Shown here: positions 11,416-24,500 of the stretch, piece by piece
Numbering within the stretch: position 1 is the first letter of the stretch
How the letters are laid out: each line of letters starts with the position of its first letter
Source: Panopea generosa
Lineage: Eukaryota > Mollusca > Bivalvia > Adapedonta > Hiatellidae
Direction of reading: 5' to 3'
NCBI GenBank assembly: GCA_029582155.1
Contig: CM055902.1
Coordinates: forward strand, 12,827,041-12,891,040
DNA: 64,000 bases
The notes under the pieces: generated by a model
The model's database searches: none
What the model was told of the DNA's origin: nothing
The model's input: only the letters and a program-made list of their open reading frames with translations
Program-made: the position numbers and the translations under genes

Positions 11416-14345
11416 CACATTCCGCTTTCACAACATATAATTAAAAATGCTCTGGATACCAGCAAACATGCATTCGAAGAAGATTGACAATACTTCATTA
11501 TTTTACATATATACTGCATGGTATTTCCCTTTTCTTTCGAAAATACCATGTCTTTGTTCTTATACAAATACATTTACATTCATCATGTTGCAATATAGCT
11601 GTCGATCACAAATCTAAGTTTAGCTGTCAAACTTAAATCCAAATAAGCGTTGACCATGTGATATGACTTATGAGCTATAGTTATAAAAGAGTTGTGAATT
11701 ATATTCAATAGCTTGAGGTCTGGTGAGTATGCGGTCGAGTGTAAAGCTAACCAGCTGAAATGATACATCATAACTTTCATATATATGTATATATCGATGA
11801 TTGGTCTAACTTGGCATTGTTAGTAGTGTGCATTCACAATATATCAAACATAAATGATTGTTTTGTTTAAATTATATTGTTATGGGCATTTTTGATATGC
11901 CCTGTTTTGAAAAATTGAATTTGTCGTTTAATATGTTTTATATTCCTGCAGAAAACCAAATGAGCATTGGTAAACGCGTGATACAGCTATCCAAATTTAA
12001 TAATACATTACAGTTATGTATAACTACACTATCAAATTTGTCACATAACAACTAATTATAAAATATACATTACATTAAATTAATTTTTGTTTATTCAATA
12101 ATTGCACCCGACCATTATCAGTTGTCAATAGATTTGACAAGAATATTAGTCTTTATCCGTTGATTAGGTTCGGCTCCATTGTGAAGAAAGCAAAAAGCTT
12201 TAAATATGAATTGATCACGAGTCCATTTCCTTGGAAGGACAAGTACTTAGATTTTTTTAAAGGAAATCGGGTTGAACATATGATCGAATCCGTGACCTTT
12301 AGCGTAAGCGATTTAAACTCTATCCACTTCACAACCGACTCTCTTATTGTATGGAATAACTGTCGTTTATTAGCAATTTTGATTTCATGCATTTTGCTGT
12401 ATTCATTTGATTGTGTTTTATGTTATTATTATTAACTTAATTAAATAACAAAATTCTATAAAATAACATTTTGATTATTCTTTTTCACTCCATAACAAGG
12501 AGGTCTTTGTTTGCGCCAGTTTACAACTAATGTCCGGAGTATGCAATTATTGTCAATGGAAATATCCTGTAGGTGATACAACACACTTGGCATGTATACA
12601 AAGTGATGCAGTTATAGGTTCTATATAAATGCAAATACAGGTTATTCACACTAATACAGTAACTATTGAAATATAAATAACCAATTCTTAATAGATGTCG
12701 TCCGAAAAGAAGAAAAGAAACTATGACAACCATGTATTAACTGAAGTCATGAATCAAATGCATACTTCAATGTACAAAATTTAAAATCAAACAAATATCG
12801 TAGATATCTGACAAAACATATGAAGATCAAAAAAAGAAAAGTACCTTTTTACTCGATGTGTAATTAAGACAATTACGATCGTTTAAAGATTGAAAATATG
12901 TTTAAACTTTGCGATATCAAAAGTAAAAACAAGGTAAGTATATATTTTAAACGAATCTTAAATAAGTATAAAATTGTTATAGATTTAAAATAAAAAATAT
13001 AGTAAAAAGGCACATACATAATTTATAAGTAAATTATTCAGATTTTTCACCAAATCAGTTGCAAACAAACTATTTAGTAAATGATGGGTGAAGATACTGA
13101 AAATCTTACGTGGATTTGAGGTGCAGATAGAAATGTTTTTCATTTGATAACTGGGATAACGGACTAAAAAGCAATAATGAGTGACAAAATTGTCAATCTT
13201 AACAAAATATGCAATTAATGATTTTATGTCGAGCATACTAAAAACATCAAATATTTGTTTTAATTTGAATCATCATTATATTATGCCACGATTGTTTTAA
13301 GACGCCAGTTTACGTCATTATCTGTACGTCACAACTTAGACAGTTTTAAAGCCAAGAATGCCCTTGGGTGAGATCGAAATATCTTTATCCGGTATACAAT
13401 AACATTTTTATCTTGACCCAACATTTATATCTATTATTTTATATATATTATATTAATGTTCGCAATGATGGACATGTTATGAAAAAATAAGAATAATGCA
13501 AACTGTTCAATTATAAAAGATAGCTAAAATGTTTGGTCATAAAAGCAATTCAGCACTGAAATACAAAGTAAAAATTGCAATTATTTCGCAGTTAAAAACC
13601 GGAGGATGTATTTAAAAAATAAAGTTTTTTAAGTATGTATTTATTGATATATAATTATCCGTCGTGAAAATAATCATAATAATAAACACTTTATTAAACA
13701 TGAGAATTCTTCAAATCGTTATTTGAAATAAAAAAAAACATCGAAAAGACAAATCGACGGTAGCATTAGGAACATACTTCTCTTTACCACAGTGCTTATA
13801 TTTTTTCATTGCCTGAATTCTGCAATGAGGCACACTACTGGTAAATCGTTTAATTACTGATGTTATTTTATTTTATTTTGTCGGGTTTTATGTCAAAGGC
13901 ACAGTAGTGCTCGTGTCGTCGTGATCAAGATGTGCAGTGTTGATCACTGACTGAGTGATTATACGTGACATGCACTACGTTTTATTCCTCGAAAAATCAG
14001 TAACAAAGCAAGCAATAACAATATATTATGGACATTGTATTATATCACTTTTAAATAATGTTCCATAAAATAAATCAAACGCTAAAATAATATCAATCAA
14101 ATTAGGAATGGTATGAATATTTATTAAAGATTTGCTATCAGTACTTTCAACACTTAAACTTGACATTAGTCTAAGAAAATATAAAAGTAAAGAGTTTGTT
14201 AATTACATGTAAAGTGTCATCCCCATTGAAAGGGCCATCCGAAGTTGGTTTATAAGAAACCTTCATGTTGTTCACAGTTAATGCACAAAAGCTATGCTTG
14301 CTAGGCGTCAGGGTGTAAGAGATTCGGATCCTATTTCACTAGCTG
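11416..14345. other. Spacer downstream of gene 1; no gene supported
   Basis: The first part (about 11690-11975) is homologous to the 3' flank of gene 4 (about 61590-61995): both carry a TATGCGGTCGAGT-like block and TTATATTCCTGCAGAAA. Near 12153-12435 both strands are open for 79-91 codons, but neither product shows a domain. The rest is AT-rich and featureless. Confidence 0.55.
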
Positions 14346-14418
14346 CTGGTTTCCACCAGTATTCGAACTATCGACCAACTACTTCCGAGGCGGGAGTCTT
14401 AACCACTAGGCTATGGAT
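14346..14418 (-). mobile_element. tRNA-derived SINE head
   Basis: The minus strand reads like a decayed tRNA gene: a box A-like TAGCCTAGTGGTTAAGACTC and a box B-like GATAGTTCGAATAC. The stem pairing is imperfect, so it is not a functional tRNA. Confidence 0.6.
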
Positions 14419-15365
14419 GTATGGTGTATATTGTCCAACAGGAGATGTTGCATTTAAAAGAAACAATAGCCACACCAGTGCATATTAATTTATAATAATC
14501 ATATTCAGTACACATAGACGAGATAACAACAGGAATGATCGCCGTGGAATTGTCAATAAAAACGAGACACTGACGGGCTGAAATCTGGTTTTTGGTGGGT
14601 TCATTCTCGCTATTCCCCTGTCGTCAAGTCATTAAACGAGTCATTGTTAATAAAAGTCCTTCTGCCAAACTATGTTTTCAAACGGGGCGACGTAAACTTA
14701 CACACTTAGGTGGGATAAAAGTTAGTGAATGCTGTTTTATGGAAATGAAAAAGTAATTTCTTGTTAGGATTTATTGACCTTCTAGCTGTTCACATGGTCA
14801 GACATACTACAATAATGCCAATCTCACTTTAAAATATGTATTTAAAGCCATTGTCAATTTTTTAAGATTTTTATTTCTCAAAACAAACACTTGAGCCGGA
14901 CTATATTTTATGTTCCTAGCTGTTATGGATTACTACGTGTATACTATGCAGCGGGTGGTTTTTACTTTCATTCATATATTTTTTTGAGAGGCGCCATGAA
15001 CAAAATAAAATTTCTTTATAATTAAAAGGATTAAATTCATTTCTTTTGAACTTTATTCAATTTGTGTGTGATTTGTCATTTTTTTTGCATAAAAACTGAA
15101 ACAAACTAATTAAGGTTTAAACTCCTTTTATTCGAACTTGATTCAATTTGTGCGTGTTTTGCCATTCTTGGCTAAAATATCGAAAACAAGAAAATAATCT
15201 TATAAAAAAGTAACCTGACAATATTGTTTGTACGAAATTATACCTTACTACAGTTTATTTGCTGTAAAACAAATGTGTAATTTGGTGCTCGTTTTCTATG
15301 TTAATTCATAAAACAACCCAGCATAGATAGTTATACCTTATGAACATTATTAATTGTATTGCATA

Positions 15366-15575
15366 ACATCCGGTTAGCTCATTCGGTAGCGAGTTTGGCA
15401 ATAAATCCAGAGATTGAATCACATGTCCGGCCACTTCTAACTGCTCATTTAAATGGACAAGTTGTCAATAACTTGCGGAGAAGGGTGTGCTCGTGTACTG
15501 GCTAACCTTCCTGATCCCAGGAAATAGTGGTTAGGTGACCATCCGTTAGCTCCAAATGGCATAAATATGACGCTT
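15366..15575 (+). mobile_element. tRNA-derived SINE with conserved tail
   Basis: The head has box A TTAGCTCATTCGGTAGCGAG and a box B-like AGATTGAATC. The tail has ACTTGCGGAGAAGGGTGTGC and CTGATCCCAGGAAATAGTGG. The same tail recurs at 20120-20260 (minus) and 30265-30470 (plus), which defines an interspersed family. Confidence 0.8.
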
Positions 15576-15881
15576 AGTATTCAAACAAACTGGTTGAACA
15601 CTACATTTTGATTCACGAGTTATTTCTATTTTAGATTAAAAATTTCCGTAATTATCATGTTAAAATTCACTATTCTATTACTTATGATAAAAACATTGCA
15701 CTCATTTATACATTGATTTCATTTCCTTGTCTAGTAAGTGGCGAGAGAAGTAGTGCATTCGCGGGTATTCGAGCTGTTACGGTAACACGTACATGTACAA
15801 TAAAAAACAAAAAAAAATACATATACTGCTGTTAAATCCCGGAACCGGTAATCTCCACGGATGAATCGGAATACTCGGTTA

Positions 15882-16133
15882 CTAGGGCTCTATTAGTTTG
15901 ATTACATAACATACAAGATTTTTTAAATGTTGAATCATAGATAGCATTGCTGATGATATAGCTTTGGTATTAGCTTGAAATTGGTGGCGTCTGTATGGAA
16001 TGGGGGTGGCGACGGAAATGTGTCGACGACCAGGAGCATAAACTAAAATACGTGCAGCTTGAGCGAAATACAGAGGCAAACGATGACACGGTGTAACAAG
16101 GGGAACAACTCGTACAACTTTCAATTTACTCAA
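15882..16133 (-). CDS. Unrecognised open frame, 83 codons
   Basis: The frame contains VRVVPLVTPCHRLPLYF and is rich in Pro, Arg and His, which is unusual in this AT-rich setting. About 50 bases of it recur near 42180-42230, just after the duplicated gene 4 start exon, where the frame is closed. No family is recognised. It may be a fragment of a repeated element. Confidence 0.2.
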   Translation of the reverse strand: MSKLKVVRVVPLVTPCHRLPLYFAQAARILVYAPGRRHISVATPIPYRRHQFQANTKAISSAMLSMIQHLKNLVCYVIKLIEP

Positions 16134-16873
16134 ATCAGAGATAATGTTTAACTTTCATCAGCGGTGATAGACGAATGGTAATGAGGCACAAAAGTTTATT
16201 TTAAAGAGATTATATTTGCAAGTAACACAAACACGCTGTTAATTCAGACTTTTCCTGTATGCAGTGTGCACAAAAGAATGCTTATGTATTGACGTATAAC
16301 CTTTATTTACTTGAAAGTTATCAAATTAACTAAATTGAATTGAAAATTGGCCAAAACTTTTATACGTCCCGTAAAAAAGCATTGTGCAATGTTTACATTA
16401 AACTCCGTAGTCTTCCCGAACAAATCCTCGAAAACGAGATCGGGAACGAGTCTTCACGATGTTATCCGATGATTGATCGGAAATCCGAAAGCGGTTCGTT
16501 GAAAATGGTAAATGTAAACAAAAACAAAAACGTGGCTTCCGAAACCCGATGTTTGTTATAAAGAGGTTATGCAATTGGACACTATAGACGCGTATATCTC
16601 TTAGTTATAAGTGTATCTTCATGCTGGGCGTGTGTATTTAGGACAGGGAATTGACGGTAATATGCCAATATAATCCTTTAAAGAAACAACAATGATTTTG
16701 TTTTGTATGTTTATTTTATGAATATGTACCAACAGAGAATGGCCGTTTAGTGTAAAATGTTTTAAGTGACAAAACAATCATTTTGAACATGTAAGGCTAG
16801 CTTGATCTAGGTAAAATAAATAAGATGTAGTAAAACCAAAGATATAAAAAGATAAACGAGTTTTGTCGATTAA

Positions 16874-17212
16874 CTAGAGTACAAAAATAGAAAAAGTCAC
16901 CACATTCAAGGATTGTGTGGTATTGGTACCTTTTCTCAAACAGGAATAACAAGTTAAACACGCATTACAAGTCATTTCCAAAGCCAAATTTATTACAGAA
17001 ATATTTGTCGAACGGAGAACTTTAACCCGATTTGGATATATAAACCGGTTGCATAAATGACAAAAGCTGCTGGTTTTCTTCCGTATCCTATGTTCATGAT
17101 CATGCACATGGTTTTGGTCACTTGTATAATTGATGAAATTGAGATCATTGGATGTGAGTACATCATAGACTAAACCAGCATCGAACATGGTTTCATTAGT
17201 CATCTTATTCAT
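16874..17212 (-). CDS. Hypothetical zinc-ribbon-like ORF, 112 aa
   Basis: A single open frame from ATG to stop. The N-terminal half is acidic and polar. The second half has CHLC (Cys51, Cys54) followed 27 residues later by a cluster of four cysteines at 82, 85, 88 and 91. Paired CxxC knuckles suggest zinc binding. The spacing and the Pro-x-Arg-Val after the first pair loosely recall Rpr2/Rpp21-type ribbons, but this is only a resemblance. No promoter or splice partner was identified. It could be an exon of a longer gene, a transposon fragment or chance. Confidence 0.35.
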   Translation of the reverse strand: MNKMTNETMFDAGLVYDVLTSNDLNFINYTSDQNHVHDHEHRIRKKTSSFCHLCNRFIYPNRVKVLRSTNISVINLALEMTCNACLTCYSCLRKGTNTTQSLNVVTFSIFVL

Positions 17213-17248
17213 TGTTGCATGTGAACTTGTTTAAATTCTTTCTAATTG

Positions 17249-17395
17249 GGAGCTGTAGTCTTAAGGATATAATGTTGACCGCTCACGCCAGAGGTTGCAG
17301 CTTCGATCCGCAGCTCGACCCGATATCTCTCATAAAGCAACACTCAGTACTGGTTCTACCCAGGAAGCGGACGCGAGAGCGGTTTATATAAGTTC
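17249..17395 (+). mobile_element. tRNA-derived SINE
   Basis: The sequence resembles a tRNA start (GGAGCTGTAGTCTTAAGG) with a box B-like GGTTGCAGCTTCGATCC 60 bases on, then a short unrelated tail. Confidence 0.6.
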
Positions 17396-18774
17396 TTATC
17401 TTTCATCGCAATCGAGCTCAAATAAACTAGTATAAACTAACTTTCATCTGGTGACTCGATAGCACATGACAATGCAGAAAACTTACTTCTACGTGCACCT
17501 TTTTGCGTTTTTTAGTTTGTCAAAAGTAAGTATGATTTGGATGTGCAGCTTTATATCGACCAGTTGCTCCACTAGCAACATTTTCATGAAAACATGTTTA
17601 TCACCAATTTCAGTCCCATTTTACGGTAAAATCACATTCCTGTGTCCTTGACCACTCACTTTATTCATTACGCAAAAGTACGGCTAAATCTGTCTATATT
17701 GAATAGCGCATCTGCTATATCGACATTACCGATCTGGAAAAAGGCAAGCAACGCAATTAACGACATAGTTGAACATTGCATACCATTAAAAGGAGAAAAT
17801 ATTTCAGAAGCTTGGTGGAAAAAGCCTAAAGCCATCTGCTTTCTTTTCCACGCGTCTTTCTGATAGCGTGTATTGTAGAAACCGCATGCAAATGATGTAA
17901 CCCTCACGTGACAAGATTAGCACATTCGACTGGCTGATTGACATATCGCTTTGTGTTGTGTAGTCTGGTACACTGTCCAAATTCATTTTGTAACTATCCA
18001 TTACAACGGAATGATGTAGGGCAAGGTACCAGACTATGGAACCCGTATGAATAAATATAAACATCATGTGACGAGGTCAGAAACTTTGATTAGTTGCTTG
18101 AAATTTCGTGCAAAATTTGTTGGAACTAGTTAGTGTAATGGCTTTTTCAGATATTTGGACTTGCGTTGTAACTTGTTTTAATACAACTATATGTAGTTAG
18201 AATTAACGTTTTATGTTCTATCCTGTAATTATGGCGAATAAATAAGTTTTTCAAGCCCTAATTTTATTTTTTGAATTCTTGATTATTCAATTTTCAATCG
18301 CTTGCTTTGGCTAAAGGACTAATCATTACAAAAAAAAGTTCTACATCAAAATAAAAAAAAAAATAAGGTTTCCTTTTTTGTACAACTGAAAATACAAAGT
18401 ATGTAGTTAAGGTATTTGGACATTTTCCACAATATTTATACCACTGCATTTTGTATATCCGAGATAATAAATTCCTACAAATGCCTTTCCAATACGGTTA
18501 CGCAACCCCATGTTCAAATTCTAGAAGCATTCCTACTGGGCCCCGCCTCTCACAACTGTGGATATTTTAAACATAGTTTTAAGACTCGCCGAATGTGTTT
18601 AAACGATACGTTTTTTTTCAGCAGAGACGCCGCGATATTAAATAATATACATGATTGTTGCTTACTGTTTAACAATATTCCATTGTATTTTAATATGGTT
18701 AACGCAGTATCACACGTTAATTCTTATTATGATTTTCGGTTTTATTCATGTTGGAAGACCTCAGAATAAATCTT
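17396..18774. other. Several short overlapping open frames, none assigned
   Basis: Both strands are open for 60-117 codons between 17460 and 18770. The minus frame at 17668-17907 (basic YQKDAWKRKQ) and the plus frame at 18416-18769 are the longest. None has a domain, repeat or splice signals strong enough to call. Confidence 0.4.
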
Positions 18775-18945
18775 ATCAGTGCGGTCCGTCTTCCACACAA
18801 GTAACAGAGAAGATTTCTCACAAACATGCTTTTTCTAGGCTCGAACCCATAACTAACCGATTCGAGGAACATGATCTTAAGACAACGTGTACGTATAATG
18901 TAACTAGTTGGAGAACCATAACATGCGTCTGTGTTATGATACTCC
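18775..18945 (-). mobile_element. tRNA-derived SINE
   Basis: On the minus strand TTATGGGTTCGAGCC is a good box B, and the DNA before it has the length of a tRNA head. Stems are degenerate. Confidence 0.5.
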
Positions 18946-20119
18946 ATGAATAATGTCTCAAGCAAACACCGTCGTGATAGAACTGGAAACTTGACACCGT
19001 ACAAAACAATTGGTTTTAAACCGTTCTTCTTTCCTTTCGTAACTGTTAACTTTCTTTTTTACGAGTGATAAAATTGGAAGTATCGAAGGAGTCGTTTCCC
19101 TTGTGTGCACAATTCGTCTTTACTGAATACGTATATATATAAATTTTCAAACGAGTCATAAGTAAAATAATCATCGTAAAATGTTCAAATACGTAGATAT
19201 TAATATATAGTTTATTGATTTATCAATTAACATTAATTCCTAGACTCATCAATTAAAGAAACCACACTGTATAACAGAGAACTGAAGTTAGACTCAGGTA
19301 CACGTATCCACGATTATGTGGTGTATGAAAGTGCAACTTTTCAAATTTGTCCAAGCTTCAATTATCTCACTTATAATGTTTTATAATGAAAATAAAGGTG
19401 CTATATATTGCCAAATTATGAGGTTGGACGCGCAAATGATGTTTTCATATATACATGAATAGTGTGAACAAATTTGTTCAAAATGTTTCAGATTAAAATG
19501 ATTTAAAACTTAATGTATGAAAGACAAAGTCGCCATAATCAATTCGTTGTTTTATTTATAAGATACATGGATACAAACAAAACAATAACAAAATAATATT
19601 TTTGATTGATCGTTTTATTTTTAATGGAACAATAAAAATTCATTTTCTAACAAAATAAAATACTTTCTTAGAATATTGATTGTACATATATGGTCTGAAT
19701 GGCCAACAGGATTGTTTAAACAGATAACATATGTACTTAATTTAACTATGCTTTAGTTTATCAGTCCGTTTGTGGAAGCTGAATGTACAGATATGTTTTA
19801 ATTTTTTTTAATTATTTTAATCAATCTTCAATAGCGGCATGACCAGATTGTTTGTCGATTCAGAAGAAAAATCAATGTGTTGAATAGTAATTATATATAA
19901 AAATGCATACTTATAAAATACTGATTAATATAGAAAATAAATAAAGCAATAACGAAGTTTAACTTTTATTCGGTCTTTGTCATCTGGTCTAATGTTTACC
20001 AATGTTCATATGGCTTTCTGCGGGAATGTAAAACCAAGATAAAGTTTGAAATTTCATTTCTTAATTGTACAATCAATATTTTAACCCATATTATTTAATA
20101 ATAGATTAATTGACGATGT
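18946..20119. other. AT-rich spacer, nothing supported
   Basis: No open frame with coding character, RNA gene or clear repeat was seen. Confidence 0.6.
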
Positions 20120-20260
20120 ACCGTCCTTAAATGCCATCGAAGGCTAACAGACGACCAATTAACCTAACCACTGTTTCCTGGGATCCTGAGAGATTAACCA
20201 TGCTCGAGCAGTACTGCAGCACACACCATCTCGGGAAGTAACTGATAACTTTCCCACTTG
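20120..20260 (-). mobile_element. SINE tail copy
   Basis: Read on the minus strand it carries GGATCCCAGGAAACAGTGG and GGTGTGTGCTGCAGTACTG, the same conserved tail as the SINE at 15366. Confidence 0.75.
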
Positions 20261-20859
20261 AATCACATATTAATTAATAAACCAATTATAAGGATACTAA
20301 TAAGTGAAGTATATTTGTAATACCATTGCCCCTCTCATGAACTGACTCAATAAAATCAAGTATTAGAGTTTGTGATTTTCTTTTTCTTGAGCGACTTCTG
20401 TGCATCTAATGGATCATTTTATCAGATATTATTGAATAGCACAGCACCAAAGAGCTCTTCTAACATACTACATGACAGTCGAAAACGGTGTTGTTATTAT
20501 TTCCTATTCTTTGAAATAATTCAGCGTTTTTCGAAAGTAAAACATTGGATAAATGATATATATTAGATGACATCGTGTGCGTTACATATCTCATTAACAT
20601 TCAAGAAGAAACTCAAATAAAGCGAGTCTATTTTATTTTTCTTCGTTGCGTTCTGTGCTTCTAATGTATCTGTTTAATGTATCATTAACTTCGCTCGTCA
20701 TTATCAAAGCCCTTATAAATAAGTTATGAAAATATGGCATGACATCATAGATTGTTCTTAACATTAACGTATATCTTATACGTTGTTTAATAATTAGGTA
20801 AAAATATCACTTAAACGAATACATGATGCAAATAGGGAAGAATGTTTAAGTTGTATTTG

Positions 20860-21010
20860 TTTTAAAAAGCATTTTGAACTTGTCCTTTTGGTGAGCAGAA
20901 AAAGGTGAAGTATCAAATTGAAACTGAACATGACTATGTTTTATTGCGGTGTGAAGTTTTACACTCTAACCACATACACACCAAGTCTCCAGGCAGATAT
21001 TGATATGGTT
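20860..21010 (+). pseudogene. Possible LINE C-terminal fragment
   Basis: A short frame reads IETEHDYVLLRCEVLHSN. This resembles the E-Y-H-F-L-L-x-C zinc-knuckle region at the end of the LINE protein remnant at 34933. It is short, and the match is from pattern only. Confidence 0.3.
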
Positions 21011-21277
21011 AAGCAACTTTATTCATAGGTATATGATTCACCTATAATTAAGAAATTGCCGTCAAGCAATTTACATACAGAGGCAAGGTCACACGGTAAA
21101 CATTAGTGATCGGGATTCATATTTGATTGTCGATTCTCAAGACAGGTTTTTCAAAATGGTCCGTTAATAATTATACACAGGTTAAATGACTCAATCCCCA
21201 TCTAGATGTCAAACTATTTTCTTAAGGACACAACGCATTTTAATTTAAATTAGTGACACTTTACGGCTTCAATATGC

Positions 21278-21283
21278 TTTATT
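21278..21283 (-). terminator. Candidate polyadenylation signal of gene 2
   Basis: AATAAA on the minus strand, about 157 bases after the gene 2 stop codon. Confidence 0.4.
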
Positions 21284-21439
21284 TTGAAAATTATCCAAAT
21301 ACATTTTATTTATATATTGTTAAAGCCATCTGTAAGACAGTCTGTTGATTAATTTCATTTTTTAGAAAGGTAATAGGCAGCATTCGCTTCAAGCAATTCA
21401 TATAGCAACTTTGAAAATTATGATTTTAAGCTTTCGTTA

Positions 21440-21525
21440 TCACAATTTTCCAAACAAAGCAATGGACAACAAAAATATCACAACAGGTACTGTCATGCCA
21501 GTCACATCAGCAGAATTATCGGGAA
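21440..21525 (-). CDS. Gene 2 terminal exon: GPI-attachment signal
   Basis: Acceptor TTTCAG, then VPDNSADVTG, a hydrophobic run (VPVVIFLLSIALF) and stop after GKL. The PDNSA motif is shared with gene 4 (PDNSAGK) and nearly with gene 1 (ADNSAGR). No cytoplasmic tail is encoded, which is typical of a GPI signal. Confidence 0.85.
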
Positions 21526-24500
21526 CTGAAATAAATAAATACACACTATGAGTAAATAGGTCACATGCTCTAATAATTTTAATCTCACATTGCTCTCGTC
21601 GATTTGTATATCACAACTTCTATTTTAATGTTATATAGTCTACAGAAATATAAGTTTAGACAAAATTAGAAATCTTTAAATAGTTCGAGGTACTGGCAGA
21701 GAAACATATTCATGGCATTACAGTGATTCCATATTAATTCATAGGAATAGATACTCTTGCATACCAGATAAAGATATCTGCATTTTTACCAGAGTTAGAT
21801 ATTTCTATCTCACCCCAGGGCAGAGATCAAATTCTCGCGATGTAACGTTAAAACAATCCAGATGACGTAACGTATCAATATATAAACGTAAATCATATAA
21901 TAAAACGTCTTAAAAGCGACCGTTGTAAATTCTATAATGATGAATTAAGTTATAATAATTATTCAATCTGTCTGGTATACAAGAAAAGTAATAGTTCATG
22001 AATTTTTGGTTCGGATGGAAATTACATTCCTTTGGATCACAGTTTTCGCGGGAGCTTCGTTCCCGCTAAAACTGTTATCCCTCGAGACGGAATTGTCAAT
22101 CCGAGCCTCAACCCCATGTACGATTCTTATAACAACATATGACTTTGTTCATTTCGTTCCATGTATTTCATTTGAAATTAAGTATACAGATTGTAATTAG
22201 GTATTGTGTCACGTGCTGCATGTTTATGAAGATTGGACAGTTAGGTATTATTGCAATATATCAAATATGATGAGAATCCAGTGAGAATTATTCAACAAAA
22301 TATTTTTATATATAAACATGTACATAATGATATCAAAAGTCAAAATGTAAGATACACGTATATCCAAATCAGCGTACAATAAAATATGGTGTTGTGCCGA
22401 ATGGACCTTAATAAATAAGCTGTTTTCAAAAAGTATAAGTTTGAACTTTCACTTTCAATACATGATGAAAAGTGTTGCACAATTGAAGCCGTATATCACT
22501 ATGTTGCATATTTCTGTGCAGTTATAATTTTTGGTTTCTTGGAATTATAGTTGTTGGAAATAGAATAGCACTAAAATCTATGATACGGAATGTATATTCC
22601 GTATAACATATGAACTTATTCTATAAAAGTCTTATATAATTTACTGCCTGTGCATTGTCCTTCCAATTAATACTTTTATCTATAATATAAAAACTATTTA
22701 GGAACTTTATTCCTAACCAAAAATGAATATGTTGGTGTTGTCTTTAGAAAATAGCTTATTTATCTGTCCCTTCCTCATTTTGTTAGGTGTATCTCACGGT
22801 GTACAACTACGTATTATATTTCTGTGCTTTTATGTGTTCTATTACTTCTATAATTTTTTATAAATCTTTGATAAAATTCTTTTATAACCAATATTGGATA
22901 TTTTGATGTTGGCTTTGCAAAAAAACTTCAAAGTTATCGGTTTATGTCAAATGAACAACAGTTTACATTTATTACCTTTTATACAGTTTGCACCGTCCTG
23001 TGAATATCCATCTTTGCATGCACACATATCAGGATCTTTGCTTGTATCACACTTTAGATTTAGTCCAGTACAGTCTGCGTCTGCTGTTCATGCATCACCA
23101 TGTCCTGAATGAAATCAAATGTGATACAGTATACTTTTTATACTATATACTTTATTTTCAAATTCGTCTGATGATGTAAAGAAATATTGTACCAACATGT
23201 ACATGTAGATCGATAACGATGAACAAACATCCCTTTGGGTTTCCGTGCAAAACGTATGTATATACTTTAGTTTCCATGTATATAGTTTCTATCTTGTTTA
23301 TGGGTGTGGTTACAAATATGCATGCAGTAAGAATGGAGAGTTATTCAGGTAATTCATAAAACTAATAAATTATATATGTACAAGCTCGAAAATCTTAATC
23401 ATCAAGAACTGGCTCAATTTAACCAAACTATTTAACTAACTTATACTATATTGACAAAACAAATTACTCGTATTACCTACTACACATTTAGTGCCATTGT
23501 AGGAATGTTCAGAAATGCAGGTACACACTTTGGAAGAACCATCACTGCACTCTTGAGATTGACCAATGCATTCTGTGTCCGCTGAACAAGGATCGCCATG
23601 TTCTGGAGAGTATATAATTTTATTAAAACATCCGATGGTTGAAAATAGGTTGGAAAATAACCCGATATCGAGGCGAAGTTGAATATAACATGACATGTTA
23701 TCCACTTTAAAATCAAGGAATGTAACTGTTCTTCGTTTATGTTATAAAATTAACTCATTTTAAACAACGTAAGCATTATACTCGTGCAATGTAAATGTAG
23801 GCTTTAGATTTTCCGGTTAAATACAAAAGTAGCAAACGCCTTCATCGAGTAATTTTATATACTTTTTTCTGATTGTTAAACGTACAGGCATATACGATTA
23901 TATTTTTATTGATCCAATCCTAATGTACAATTATACAGGGTGCTGTGTGAAACTTCAGCTATAACATCTGTAAGAGCGGTACCGTATGCATATTCAACGT
24001 AAACATGTCCAAAATCGAAACAATGAAATACCTCTATTACATTTGAGATTGCATTTCTATTTCACTAATCATATTCTAATTCACACAGGAAAGTCAGACA
24101 AGTTTTGAAATTCAAAAAACAACAACAAAGTATGCCTTATTTGACAAATATTTCTTTAAATTCACGACAACCTATTCTTTTCTTTACAAATTCTTAAAGG
24201 GCTGATATTAAACCAAAGGAAACATAAATATAGAAACGTCTAATTATTAAAACATATATTTTTTTATTTGTTTTGGTTAAATAAAAACATGGCTAGGGTA
24301 AACTCGATATTTTTTTCTTAAGCAAAAATATACAAATGAAACATATTTAAGTATTTATTATCCATTTTTTATTACGATGCACATTTAAAATTTAGTTTCA
24401 TATGTACATGTGTAATAGAATCCTATCTTTATGACCACATTTTTGACACAAATTATTAAATTGTGACGTATATATCATTTTAAAAATGAAATAGCGCAAA

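Noticed and set aside
12153-12435. Overlapping 79- and 91-codon frames on both strands.
   Set aside because: No domain, no splice context and no relative in the window; treated as chance.
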